Source of the DNA: DATAOG01 sp963753685
GTDB taxonomy: Bacteria > Pseudomonadota > Alphaproteobacteria > Geminicoccales > Geminicoccaceae
NCBI GenBank assembly: GCA_963753685.1
Contig: CAVWDE010000019.1
Location: 124,001 to 188,000 of the forward strand
Length of the DNA stretch: 64,000 bases
Direction: 5' to 3'
A model generated the notes under the pieces. The model was not told the origin of the DNA, did not search any database, and saw only the letters and a program-made list of their open reading frames with translations. A program made the translations under genes and the position numbers. This document shows, piece by piece, positions 56,372-64,000 of the stretch (position 1 is the stretch's first letter; each line of letters starts with the position of its first letter).

Positions 56372-56789
56372 GTGACACAAAACCGGCTGACGTCCGGCGG
56401 CTGCCTGTGCGGGGCCGTTCGCTATCGACTGCACGGTCCGTTGCGCCCGATCGTCTACTGCCACTGTGGCCAGTGCCGGCGCACCCACGGCCATTTTGCC
56501 GCCTATACCAGCGTGCCCGCAAAGGCGCTGGAGCTGGTCGAGCAACGCGGCCTCGCTGGTTTCCGATCGTCGGTCGAGATCGGTCGAGGCGGAGCGCGCC
56601 TTCTGTCGGGAGTGCGGAGCGAGCCTGTTCTGGCGCAGGGTCGGTGGCGACGACTGCGCAATCGCGGCGGCCTCGCCCGACGATGCCGCTGGCATCAAAG
56701 CCGCTGCCGACATCTTTGTTGCCGACAAGGCCGCTCCGGCGCTTGGGGCCGATCTTATTCGGCCGCATCCGGCACGCGATGCGCGCTGA
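56372..56789 (+). pseudogene. GFA (glutathione-dependent formaldehyde-activating) family protein, one frameshift
   Basis: It starts at GTG 56372 after GGGAGG (reading TQNRLTSGGCLCGAVRYRL). Zinc-binding cysteines are intact in both frames: GGCLCGAVRY and YCHCGQC before the shift, FCRECGASLFW after it. The frame changes near 56575-56590. Because the whole CENP-V/GFA zinc set is kept, the break may be a sequence error. Length if restored is about 138 residues. It follows the Gfo/Idh/MocA gene by 23 bp, and its 3' end overlaps the convergent small gene by 35 bp. Confidence 0.85.
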
Positions 56790-57027
56790 CAATCGGCTCT
56801 GTCGTAGGTGTCCGCGGCCGCTCCCCCGACGTGCAGGTGATCTTGAGGTAGTGAGCGCCGTCGAGATAGTCGGCGATCGCGCCGCCGGCGATATAAGCTT
56901 GGCCGTGGAGGCCGCATTCGACCAAGCTCGTCGCTTCGGGGCCTTGAACCACCGCATCTGCGGTCTCCGGCGAGCATTCAGGCTGCGGAGTGCCGATGGC
57001 GCAGACCAGAAGCAGTGTCCTCAGCAT
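56755..57027 (-). CDS. Small exported hypothetical protein, 90 aa
   Basis: A 90-residue protein (MLRTLLLVCAIGTPQPECSP). The N-terminal hydrophobic stretch (~4-12) is short but signal-like. The rest contains three further Cys (ECSP, VECGLHGQ, KITCTSG), which could form disulfides outside the cytoplasm. I recognise the pattern LVECGLHGQAYIAGGAIADYL from unnamed short proteins of soil alphaproteobacteria, without a known function. It is convergent with the GFA gene. Confidence 0.6.
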   Translation of the reverse strand: MLRTLLLVCAIGTPQPECSPETADAVVQGPEATSLVECGLHGQAYIAGGAIADYLDGAHYLKITCTSGERPRTPTTEPIVSAHRVPDAAE

Positions 57028-57226
57028 CTCAGCACCTTTCGCATCGTTTCGATCATAGTCCCAAGGGCAGCCTATGCCGCCCCGGGAGACGATGTCTTGG
57101 TCTGGCGCGAACCGTGGCGGGCACGCGTGAGGCCGCAAATTGCACACCCTTTCCGCGCGTGGTAAGGACTGAACCGTTGGCGTGCCAGACTTGTTGAAGT
57201 CGGTTCACCGAACGGGACCCGGCGCA

Positions 57227-58207
57227 ATGACCGTCCGACCAGACCCCATTCGCGCGTGGCGGGAGGAGTACGCGCGGCGCGTTCTCAGTATCGATTTCCG
57301 GCCGCTGTCTGACGCGCCGTTTCATGCTTCAGTTGAGCCGATCGTCGCAGATCTCCGGATGGTCCGGGCGGCATTCGGCCCTGGCGTGACATTTCGCGAT
57401 CAGGAGATGGCCAGGGATGGCGACGACGCCCTCGGCCTGATGATCTCCCGGTCGAGCAATATCCAGATCACGCATCGGGGGCGCGACCTCCGACTTGGCC
57501 AAGGCGACGCCACGCTGTTGCACGTGTGTTCGCCAGGCCGAGTCGGTTCGCAAGAGCATTTCGGCTACATCGGAGTGATGATACCGCAGGTCGAACTTGA
57601 AGCGCGCGGCACCCGCCTCATCGACGCCGTCATGCAACGCCTGCCGCGGCGTTCGGAGGTTCTAAAACTGTTGCGGGGCTATATTCGTTTTCTGGAGGCA
57701 TCCCCGGTCCGGGCAAGGGCGGATGCTCGCACGGCAATTCAGGCCCACATCTTCGATCTTGTTGCCATGGCTCTGACGATGGGCGGCGCCGTTGGTGAGA
57801 GCAGCGTGAGCGCGGTCGTGGCGTCGCGCCGCGCCGCCGCTCTCGCCCAAATCGCCGCGTACTTTCAGGACCCGGAAATCAGCATTGCAAAAGTGGCGGA
57901 CAGCCAGGGCATCTCGCCCCGCTACCTGCAGCGCCTGTTGGAGGGTTCGGGCAAGTCGTTCACCGAGCATGTGACCGAGTTGCGGCTGCAACGGGTGCTC
58001 ACGCTCCTGTGTGGACCCGACCCACGCCGGATTTCCGACATCGCGTTGGACGCCGGTTTCTCCGACATCTCTCATTTCAACCGCTTGTTTCGCTCGTTTT
58101 TTGGCGACACGCCGCGTGGCGTACGCGCGCGGGGCCGCATAGCGCACCATAGCATACACGACCGCACGGTCGCCCAACCGCAATCCCGAGAAAGCGCAGC
58201 CAGCTAA
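57227..58207 (+). CDS. AraC-family transcriptional regulator
   Basis: A 326-residue regulator from ATG 57227 (MTVRPDPIRAWREEYARRVL), with GTG 57182 as a longer alternative. Residues ~15-200 fit the AraC_binding_2 cupin-like domain. Residues ~220-315 hold the double helix-turn-helix: ISIAKVADSQGISPRYLQRLLE and ISDIALDAGFSDISHFNRLFRSFFGDTPRGVRA. Stop and the LysE stop are one base apart, tail to tail. The regulated gene is not obvious; the convergent LysE is a candidate only by proximity. Confidence 0.92.
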   Translation: MTVRPDPIRAWREEYARRVLSIDFRPLSDAPFHASVEPIVADLRMVRAAFGPGVTFRDQEMARDGDDALGLMISRSSNIQITHRGRDLRLGQGDATLLHVCSPGRVGSQEHFGYIGVMIPQVELEARGTRLIDAVMQRLPRRSEVLKLLRGYIRFLEASPVRARADARTAIQAHIFDLVAMALTMGGAVGESSVSAVVASRRAAALAQIAAYFQDPEISIAKVADSQGISPRYLQRLLEGSGKSFTEHVTELRLQRVLTLLCGPDPRRISDIALDAGFSDISHFNRLFRSFFGDTPRGVRARGRIAHHSIHDRTVAQPQSRESAAS

Positions 58208-58208
58208 G

Positions 58209-58811
58209 CTAGCGATCGGCAAGCGCGAGCTTGGCGCCGAGCGCGGCGAAGGCGGCCGCGAAGCGGCGGCGCATCCAGGTCAGCACGCGCGGGCGCGAGA
58301 TGACGTGGGTCCGCACGGCCGCGGCGAACAGGCCGTAGCCGACGAAGACGACGAAGGTCAGCAGCATGAAGATCGCGCTGAGCTCGAGCATGCGCGCGAG
58401 CGGATGCGGGTCGTGGGTGCTCACGAACTGCGGCAGGAATGCCAGAAAAAAGATCGAGAGCTTGGGGTTGAGGATGTTGATCAGGACCGCCGAGGTGATC
58501 ACCTGGGCGGCCGAGCGCGGCCCGATTTCTTTTTCGACTTGCAGCGCGCCCCGTTCCTTGAGCGTGTTCCAGGCCATGTAGAGGAGATAGGCGACGCCCA
58601 GATATTTGAGGGTGTGGAAGGCGAGCGCGCTCGTGTGCAACAGCGCGGCCAGACCCATGATCGCCGCCGCCATGTGCGGGATGATGCCGAGCGTGCAACC
58701 GAACGCGGCGACCACGCTCGCGCGCGAGCCGCGCGACAGGCCGGCCGCGAGCGTATAGAGGACGCCCGTCCCGGGCGACACGACGACGATCAGCGACGTC
58801 ACGATGCCCAT
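58209..58811 (-). CDS. LysE-family translocator (copy 2)
   Basis: A 200-residue exporter from ATG 58811 (MGIVTSLIVVVSPGTGVLYT). Six helices and all LysE blocks match copy 1 at 40034 (LGVAYLLYMAWNTLKERG, NPKLSIFFLAFLPQFV). The ribosome-binding site AGGGGAG lies inside the 3' arm of a perfect hairpin just upstream, which suggests regulated translation or an overlapping operator. It is convergent with an AraC regulator. Confidence 0.93.
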   Translation of the reverse strand: MGIVTSLIVVVSPGTGVLYTLAAGLSRGSRASVVAAFGCTLGIIPHMAAAIMGLAALLHTSALAFHTLKYLGVAYLLYMAWNTLKERGALQVEKEIGPRSAAQVITSAVLINILNPKLSIFFLAFLPQFVSTHDPHPLARMLELSAIFMLLTFVVFVGYGLFAAAVRTHVISRPRVLTWMRRRFAAAFAALGAKLALADR

Positions 58812-58819
58812 GTGGTGCT

Positions 58820-58845
58820 CCCCTAGCATCCGATCATGCTAGGGG
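58820..58845 (-). promoter_or_regulatory. Perfect 10-bp palindromic arms covering the LysE ribosome-binding site
   Basis: CCCCTAGCAT and ATGCTAGGGG are exact inverted copies six bases apart (arms 58820-58829 and 58836-58845). On the minus strand the second arm ends in AGGGG, the core of the LysE copy 2 ribosome-binding site. It may be an RNA hairpin that blocks translation or a repressor operator. Confidence 0.65.
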
Positions 58846-58889
58846 ACGCGGTCACCGAGCACCAGCCGCAGGGCGGGCAATCGCGACCG

Positions 58890-58985
58890 TGCTTCACTCT
58901 CCGTGCCGCCGCCACGCAGATCAGCCTGATCTCGGCGCCGGATATGAACCTCAAGGAGAGGGCCCGCTATGCGCAAGAGAGCTGA
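58890..58985 (+). pseudogene. C-terminal remnant of a BrnT-like toxin
   Basis: In the frame ending at TGA 58983-58985 the sequence reads CFTLRAAATQISLISAPDMN then LKERARYAQES and stop. This matches the BrnT C-terminus (FTLR, ISAR-x-M, K-E-R-x-x-Y). The toxin's N-terminal two thirds are absent, and an in-frame stop lies at 58824. It overlaps the BrnA start by 17 bases, as intact brnTA operons do. Confidence 0.65.
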
Positions 58986-59235
58986 ACCGATCGCGACCTT
59001 CGCGAGCAAGGCCGAGGAGCGGCGCTTTTGGGAAAGCCACGACTCGACCGGGCACCTGGACTGGAGCAAGGCCGAGCGCGTGCGGCTGCCAAACCTCAGA
59101 CGTTCGACGACGTCGATCTCGCTGCGCCTGCCGGTGAGCCTGCTCGAGCGGATCAAAGTCGCCGCCCGCAAGCGCGACGTGCCCTACCAGTCGCTGATCA
59201 AGACCTGGCTCGCCGAGAAGCTCGACGCACAGTGA
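58969..59235 (+). CDS. brnA: BrnA-like CopG-family antitoxin
   Basis: An 88-residue antitoxin. FASKAEERRFWESHDSTGHL is the signature BrnA/CopG N-terminal stretch. The C-terminal half is a ribbon-helix-helix: TTSISLRLPVSLLERIKVAA then KRDVPYQSLIKTWLAEKL. AAGGAGAGG precedes the ATG. The antitoxin frame is intact while the toxin ahead of it is reduced to a fragment, so this looks like an orphan antitoxin. Confidence 0.88.
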   Translation: MRKRAEPIATFASKAEERRFWESHDSTGHLDWSKAERVRLPNLRRSTTSISLRLPVSLLERIKVAARKRDVPYQSLIKTWLAEKLDAQ

Positions 59236-59301
59236 TGGCGCCCGGCGACAGCGCGGCGCAATGCCGGACCGAGGTCATTGGCCGAGGTTGCCGGGTGATG
59301 T

Positions 59302-60711
59302 CTAGAACGCCGGCGGGGTGACGCCGGCGGCTTGGAGGTTGGTGGCGATCTGGTGCTTGAGGCGGGTGAGGGCTGCCTCGTTGGCGGCTTCGGCGCGGGC
59401 GACCAGGACGGCTTGGGTGTTGGAGGCGCGCAGCAGCCACCAGCCGTCCGGCGTCATGACGCGGACGCCGTCGATCGCGTTGACCTTGGCGCCCTCGGCC
59501 TCGAGCTTCGCCTTGACCTTTTGGATGACCTGGAACTTGGTCTCGTCCGGGCAATCGAAGCGCAGCTCGGGCGTGTTGACCATCGGCGCCATCCCGTCCC
59601 GCCATTCGGCGAGGGTGCGATCGCTGCCGGCGAGGATGCTGAGCAGGCGGATCGCGACGTAGAGGGCATCGTCGTGGCCATAGAAGCCGTCGGCATAGAA
59701 GATGTGGCCGGACATCTCGCCCGCAAGCGGCGCTCCCATCTCGGCCATCGCGGCCTTCATCAGCGAGTGGCCGGTCTTGGACATCACGGGCTTGCCGCCG
59801 AGGCGGGCGATCTCGTCGAACAGCGCCTGGCTTGCCTTGACGTCGGCCAGGATCGGGCTGCCCGGGCGGCGCGCCAGCACCTCGGCCGCCAGGATCTGGA
59901 GCAGCTGGTCGCCGAACAGGATTTTGCCGTTGCCGTCGACCACGCCGATCCGATCGCCATCGCCGTCGAAGGCGATGCCGAGCTCAGCGCCCTCGGCGTG
60001 CACCGTCTCGATCAGGTCCTCGAGGTTTTCCGGGATGGTCGGGTCGGGGTGGTGGTTCGGGAAGCGGCCGTCGATCTCCGCGAACAGCAGCTTATGCCGC
60101 CCTGGCAGACGGCCGGCGAGCGTGGTCAGGACCTCGCCGGTCGCCCCATTGCCGGCATCCCAAACCACCGCCAGCTCGCGCCCGGGACGGAAGTCGTGCA
60201 GCAGCCGCTCCACATAGGCATCGAACACCGGGCTCTCGATCAGCCGGCCGGCCCCGGTCGCATAGGCGCCGGACGCAGCGATCCGGCCGAGCTCCTGGAT
60301 ACGCGCGCCGAACAGTGAGCTCTTGCCGAGCATCATCTTGAAGCCGTTGTGGTCCGGCGGGTTGTGCGAGCCGGTCACCTGCAGGCCTCCGTCGGTCCCG
60401 AGCTGATGGACCGCGAAATAGAGCATCGGCGTCGGGCCGCGGCCGATCCAGAGCACGTCGACCCCGCCGGCGCGCAGACCTTCGCCCAGCGCCAGGGCGA
60501 GCTCGGGCGAGCTCAGGCGGCCATCGAAGCCGAGACAGGCGCGCCTGCCGCCCTCGGCGCGCAAAAGTGTCGCGTAGGCCTGGCCCAGCGCCCGGGCGTC
60601 GGCCGCAAACAGGGTCTCGCCGACGATGCCCCGGATGTCGTACTCCCGGAGCACGGTCGGATGGAACCGGTGCCCGCGCGGGCCAACCGCCGCGCTGCCG
60701 ACCCCGCTCAT
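59302..60711 (-). CDS. Phosphomannomutase/phosphoglucomutase
   Basis: A 469-residue alpha-D-phosphohexomutase (AlgC/ManB-like), interconverting hexose 6- and 1-phosphates. The phosphoserine loop is VTGSHNPPDHNGFK near residue 108, the Mg2+ loop AFDGDGDRIGVVD near 247, the sugar-binding loop GEMSGHIFY near 332, and the phosphate-binding loop LLRASNTQAVLV near 430. It starts at ATG 60711, overlapping the stop of the UDP-glucose dehydrogenase gene by 4 bases (ATGA), so the two are coupled. Confidence 0.95.
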   Translation of the reverse strand: MSGVGSAAVGPRGHRFHPTVLREYDIRGIVGETLFAADARALGQAYATLLRAEGGRRACLGFDGRLSSPELALALGEGLRAGGVDVLWIGRGPTPMLYFAVHQLGTDGGLQVTGSHNPPDHNGFKMMLGKSSLFGARIQELGRIAASGAYATGAGRLIESPVFDAYVERLLHDFRPGRELAVVWDAGNGATGEVLTTLAGRLPGRHKLLFAEIDGRFPNHHPDPTIPENLEDLIETVHAEGAELGIAFDGDGDRIGVVDGNGKILFGDQLLQILAAEVLARRPGSPILADVKASQALFDEIARLGGKPVMSKTGHSLMKAAMAEMGAPLAGEMSGHIFYADGFYGHDDALYVAIRLLSILAGSDRTLAEWRDGMAPMVNTPELRFDCPDETKFQVIQKVKAKLEAEGAKVNAIDGVRVMTPDGWWLLRASNTQAVLVARAEAANEAALTRLKHQIATNLQAAGVTPPAF

Positions 60712-62054
60712 GCGCTCTTCCTCGTCTTGGGGTCGAGCGCGGCGTCCAGGACCGGCCGGCCGATGCTGCTGTAGCTGAAGCCCTGGGCGATCATGTCGCC
60801 GGGCTCGTAGATGTTGCGCAGGTCGACCACGATCGGCCGCCTGAGCAGGCTCCGTACCCGCTCCAGATCGAGGCCCCGGAACTGGTTCCATTCGGTCAGC
60901 ACGACCATGGCGTCGGCGCCCTCGGTCGCGGCGTAGGCGTCGTCGCACCAGACCACCTCGGGCAGGGCCGCCGCCGCGCTCGGCATGCCCTCGGGATCGT
61001 AGGCGCGGACCAGAGCACCTTCGGCCTGGAGCGCCGGCACGATCACCAGGCTCGGGCTGTCGCGGATGTCGTCGGTGTTGGGCTTGAAGGTGACGCCCAG
61101 GATCGCAACCGTCTGGCCGCGCACCGAGCCGCCGCAGGCCTGGACGATCCGGCGCACCATGTTGCGCTTGCGGCCCTCGTTGACCGCGACCACGCTCTCG
61201 ATGATGCGCTGCGGCACGCTCGCCTCCTCGGCGATCCGCAGCAGCGCGAGCGTGTCCTTGGGAAAGCACGAGCCGCCGAACCCCGGCCCGGGATGCAGGA
61301 ACTTGCTGCCGATCCGCCGGTCGAGCCCGAGCCCGCGCGCCACGCCCTGGACGTCGGCACCGACCCGTTCGCAGAGGTCGGCCATCTCGTTGATGAAGGT
61401 GACCTTGGTCGCAAGGAAGCTGTTGGTCGCGTATTTGATCAGCTCGGCGGTCTCGAGCGAGGTGAACAGGATCGGCGTCTGGATCAGGTTGAGCGGCCGG
61501 TAGAGCCGCTCGAGCAGGTCGCGGCCGGCCTCGCTTTCGACCCCGACCACGACCCGGTCGGGGCGCATGAAATCCTCGATCGCCGAGCCCTCGCGCAGGA
61601 ACTCGGGGTTCGAGGCGACCTCGATCTCAAGGTCGGGACGCAGCTTGGCGAACAGCTGTTGCAGGCGCCGGCCGGTGCCGACCGGCACGGTCGACTTGGT
61701 GACCACGAGCGTGCCCCGGGTCAGCCCCTTGGCGATCTCCTCCGCGGCCGCGAACAGATAGGTGAGATCGGCATGGCCGTCACCGCGGCGCGACGGCGTG
61801 CCGACCGCGATGAACACCGCGTCGACGTCGCTGAGCGCGGCCGTGAGGTCGGTCGTGAAGGTGAGCCGGCCGGCGCCGGTGTTGCGCTCGACCACCTCCT
61901 CCAGCCCGGGCTCGTAGATCGGGATCTCGCCGGCCTTCAGGCGTGCGACCTTGTCCCGATCGTTGTCGACCGCGGTCACCTCGACCCCGAACTCGGCGAA
62001 GCAGGCGGCGGACACGAGGCCGACATAGCCGGTGCCGATCATCGCAATGTGCAT
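60708..62054 (-). CDS. ugd: UDP-glucose 6-dehydrogenase
   Basis: A 448-residue NAD-dependent enzyme oxidising UDP-glucose to UDP-glucuronate. N-terminal MHIAMIGTGYVGLVSAACFAE is the NAD site. IYEPGLEEVV (~50), SNPEFLREGSAI (~155), KYATNSFLATKVTFINEMA (~212), and the catalytic Cys in GFGGSCFPKDT (~262) are all present. It lies between galU and the hexose mutase and forms with them a precursor pathway for acidic exopolysaccharide or capsule. Confidence 0.95.
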   Translation of the reverse strand: MHIAMIGTGYVGLVSAACFAEFGVEVTAVDNDRDKVARLKAGEIPIYEPGLEEVVERNTGAGRLTFTTDLTAALSDVDAVFIAVGTPSRRGDGHADLTYLFAAAEEIAKGLTRGTLVVTKSTVPVGTGRRLQQLFAKLRPDLEIEVASNPEFLREGSAIEDFMRPDRVVVGVESEAGRDLLERLYRPLNLIQTPILFTSLETAELIKYATNSFLATKVTFINEMADLCERVGADVQGVARGLGLDRRIGSKFLHPGPGFGGSCFPKDTLALLRIAEEASVPQRIIESVVAVNEGRKRNMVRRIVQACGGSVRGQTVAILGVTFKPNTDDIRDSPSLVIVPALQAEGALVRAYDPEGMPSAAAALPEVVWCDDAYAATEGADAMVVLTEWNQFRGLDLERVRSLLRRPIVVDLRNIYEPGDMIAQGFSYSSIGRPVLDAALDPKTRKSA

Positions 62055-62131
62055 GCAACCTCCATGGGTCCGCCACCTTCCACCGGTCCGGCCGGCCGCC
62101 GCGGTTCAGCGAGCGCCACCTTTGAGCTCGG

Positions 62132-62992
62132 TCAGCGATGGCGATCGAGGATGGCACGGATGCCGGGGCGCAGATCGTCACGCTCGAGCGCGCAGGCGAT
62201 GATCGCCTCGAGATAGCCGAGCCGCGCACCGCAATCGAAGCGCCGGCCCTCGAACCGCAGGCCGTGGAACGGGCTGTGGCCGATCATCCTGGCCATGGCG
62301 TCGGTCAGCTGGATCTCGCCGCCGGCGCCCTTGTGCTGCAGGGCGAGGTGATCGAACACCTCGGGCATCAGGATGTAGCGGCCGATGATCGCGAGCCGCG
62401 AGGGCGCCTCGGCCGGGTGCGGCTTCTCGACCAGACCCTTGATCTCGACCAGCCGGCCGTCGTCGGACGCCGGGTCGAGAACGCCGTAGCGGTTGGTGTG
62501 CTCGGCCGCGACCTCCTCGACCGCAACGATGCTGCCCCGGGTCGCGGCATGGGCCTCGACCATCTGGGTCAGGCACGGCACCTGGCCGAGGATCAGGTCG
62601 TCGACCAGGATGACGGCGAACGGCTCGTTGTCGACCAGCTCGCGCGCGCACCAGACGGCGTGGCCGAGGCCGAGCGGTTCCTGCTGGCGGGTGTAGCTGA
62701 GCTCGCCCGGGCGCGGGACCCACGCGGACACCGACTCCAGCTCGGCCCGCTTGCCCTTCTTGACCAGGGCGTGATCGAGCTCGTAGGCGCGGTCGAAGTG
62801 ATCCTCGATCACGCTCTTGCCGCGTCCGGTGACGAAGATGAAATGCTCGATGCCGGCCGCGCGCGCCTCTTCGAAGGCGTATTGGATGATCGGCTTGTCG
62901 ACCACCGGCAGCATCTCCTTGGGGATCGCCTTGGTGGCCGGCAGCATGCGGGTGCCCAGTCCGGCGACGGGAAAGACGGCCTTGCGGATCAC
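62132..62992 (-). CDS. galU: UTP-glucose-1-phosphate uridylyltransferase
   Basis: A 286-residue nucleotidyltransferase making UDP-glucose. Start at GTG 62992, with GGAGG eight bases before it, giving IRKAVFPVAGLGTRMLPATK, the UTP-binding opening. Further motifs are PIIQYAFEEA (~40), FAVILVDDLI (~127), and EIKGLVEKP (~193) with GRYILMPEVFD (~215). First gene of the galU-ugd-mutase set. An ATG-like longer frame from 63106 lacks family resemblance. Confidence 0.95.
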   Translation of the reverse strand: MIRKAVFPVAGLGTRMLPATKAIPKEMLPVVDKPIIQYAFEEARAAGIEHFIFVTGRGKSVIEDHFDRAYELDHALVKKGKRAELESVSAWVPRPGELSYTRQQEPLGLGHAVWCARELVDNEPFAVILVDDLILGQVPCLTQMVEAHAATRGSIVAVEEVAAEHTNRYGVLDPASDDGRLVEIKGLVEKPHPAEAPSRLAIIGRYILMPEVFDHLALQHKGAGGEIQLTDAMARMIGHSPFHGLRFEGRRFDCGARLGYLEAIIACALERDDLRPGIRAILDRHR

Positions 62993-63233
62993 AAGATATA
63001 CCTCCGATTGGCTGTGGATGGCCGCCCAACGTTCGACCGCCGGCCGGCGTTCCCGCGGCGCGCGCGCAAATCGCCGCGCCGGCCCTTGGCACCACGCCCC
63101 TCTCATAGCGGCGCGAGGATTAACAGTTCAACAGCGCCGACCGATGCGCGAGGCTAGCACGCCGGCCGCGCCGATGGCAGGTGCCCGCATGCCGCAGCGC
63201 TTGCCGAGGGCCCACCACGGCCCGTCTCTGCGG

Positions 63234-63962
63234 TCAACGTTGCCGGCTCAGCAGATAGTCCTTCGCCTGGTTGAGCTGCGCCGCCAGATAGCTCGAGCCG
63301 CCGTGGTCGGGATGCAGCTTGGTCATCAGCCGGCGGTGCGCGGCCTTGATCTCGGCGACGCTCGAGCCGGGGGCGAGGTCGAGGACCCTCCAGGCGGTGG
63401 CCTCGTCGATGCCGGGCGGCGCGCCCGCGCCCGACGCGTGGTCGCCGCCCGCGGCGCCGCCGCCGGCGTCCTGGCTGCGCCAGTCCGGCGTGCGGCGGTC
63501 GAGATAGGTCTCGAGCAGCACGACCGAACGCGGGTCCTCGCGCCGGCAGTCGGCCAGCAGCTCGAGCAGGTCGGTCAGCCCGAGCGAGGCGAGCGGCCGG
63601 CCGGCGAAGCGACCGCGCCGCACCTCGCCCTCGAGCTCGCCGGTGCGATGGTCGAGCTGCATGCGCAGGGTCTCGGTCTCGACCTCGGAGCTCGTCTGGC
63701 CGGGCCCCTGGCCGCCGAAGCTGCCGGCCGGGCTCCTGGCCCGCGACATCGCACGCAGCGCCCAGAAGGTGGCGCCGATGGTGATCACCGCGAGGCCCAG
63801 GCGGCCGGCGAACAGGAGTCCCGTGCTGGCGAGCATGCTGAACGCGGCGATGAAGGCGCGCATGCCCTGGGCGAGATGGGCGGGGCTCGCCTGGACGAAG
63901 CCGCGGGCGGCGAACAGGACCAGGACCAGGAGGAACACCCCGAACAGCAGGTACAGGCCCAT
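63234..63962 (-). CDS. Membrane-anchored J-domain (DnaJ-like) protein
   Basis: A 242-residue protein. Two hydrophobic segments, at ~2-18 and ~38-68, anchor the N-terminus. A charged middle follows (~95-165, GELEGEVRRGRFAGRPLASL is a conserved block of this alphaproteobacterial group). The C-terminal ~55 residues are a J domain with the HPD motif in KLHPDHGG, for stimulating a DnaK-type ATPase, ending SYLAAQLNQAKDYLLSRQR. This is like Pam18/TIM14 and DjlA in having the J domain tethered to a membrane. Confidence 0.92.
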   Translation of the reverse strand: MGLYLLFGVFLLVLVLFAARGFVQASPAHLAQGMRAFIAAFSMLASTGLLFAGRLGLAVITIGATFWALRAMSRARSPAGSFGGQGPGQTSSEVETETLRMQLDHRTGELEGEVRRGRFAGRPLASLGLTDLLELLADCRREDPRSVVLLETYLDRRTPDWRSQDAGGGAAGGDHASGAGAPPGIDEATAWRVLDLAPGSSVAEIKAAHRRLMTKLHPDHGGSSYLAAQLNQAKDYLLSRQR

Positions 63963-64000
63963 GGCGCCAACCGCTAGCGGACCTGGCTCACCAGCAATCG

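Overview
The window is a high-GC chromosomal segment of an alphaproteobacterium, probably of the Rhodospirillales/Geminicoccales type. The evidence is uniformly GC-rich codon use, class III cyclases, DUF1326/DUF2182 membrane genes, LysE exporters, SmoEFGK-type sugar transport, and a TTAA-N7-TTAAC (CtrA-like) site. There are no rRNA, tRNA or CRISPR genes, and no recognisable insertion sequence. The genus cannot be told from the sequence.

Layout. 1-3.1 kb: aldo/keto reductase (cut by the window edge), a divergent shikimate-dehydrogenase-like enzyme and a class III cyclase, all on the minus strand. 3.4-7.5 kb: a membrane-anchored SNase-like nuclease, an HD protein, small proteins and a strikingly AT-rich gene with a PD-(D/E)XK-like motif, the clearest recently acquired gene. 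7.6-11.9 kb: a D-2-hydroxyacid dehydrogenase and a SAM-cyclase-ATPase-alpha/beta-hydrolase gene broken by three frameshifts. 12-17.2 kb: RidA plus a DadA-like oxidase, then a DUF1326/DUF6524/DUF1326/DUF2182 cluster and a frameshifted Asp/Glu racemase-superfamily gene. 17.3-22.4 kb: AraC regulator, phytanoyl-CoA dioxygenase family protein, M20 peptidase and a voltage-gated-type K+ channel. 22.5-27.9 kb: four tightly packed genes: Baeyer-Villiger-type monooxygenase, P-loop NTPase, TPR protein and a cyclase-family hydrolase. The NTPase and TPR genes look like one STAND protein split in two and are my main candidate for an undescribed system. 28-31.8 kb: a Tat-exported small protein with two tandem GMC oxidoreductases. 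32-40.6 kb: SDR, branched-chain amino-acid binding protein, FitAB-like toxin-antitoxin pair, FtsH, a LivH permease fused to a lipoprotein-like domain, an astacin-type protease and a LysE exporter. 41-49.2 kb: a polyol/sugar ABC transporter with two dehydrogenases. 49.5-58.8 kb: gpt, a sugar isomerase-like protein, a histidine kinase/response regulator/response-regulator-cyclase operon, a Gfo/Idh/MocA dehydrogenase, a GFA protein, an AraC regulator and a second LysE. 58.9-64 kb: a BrnA antitoxin behind a toxin remnant, the galU-ugd-phosphomannomutase set for UDP-sugar precursors, and a membrane J-domain protein.

How genes work together. The ABC importer (binding protein, two permeases, MalK-type ATPase), the Ldh-family enzyme and the mannitol-dehydrogenase-family enzyme form a plausible polyol uptake and oxidation unit. 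The kinase, the single-domain regulator and the regulator-cyclase overlap or abut, so they should act as one pathway ending in cyclic nucleotide synthesis. GalU, UDP-glucose dehydrogenase and the hexose-phosphate mutase supply UDP-glucose and UDP-glucuronate for surface polysaccharide.

Caution. Five otherwise well-conserved genes each carry one or more frameshifts while keeping their family motifs on both sides. The pattern fits residual indel errors in the assembly at least as well as true gene decay, so these genes may be intact in the organism. Start sites were chosen by eye from ribosome-binding sites, overlaps and family N-termini.
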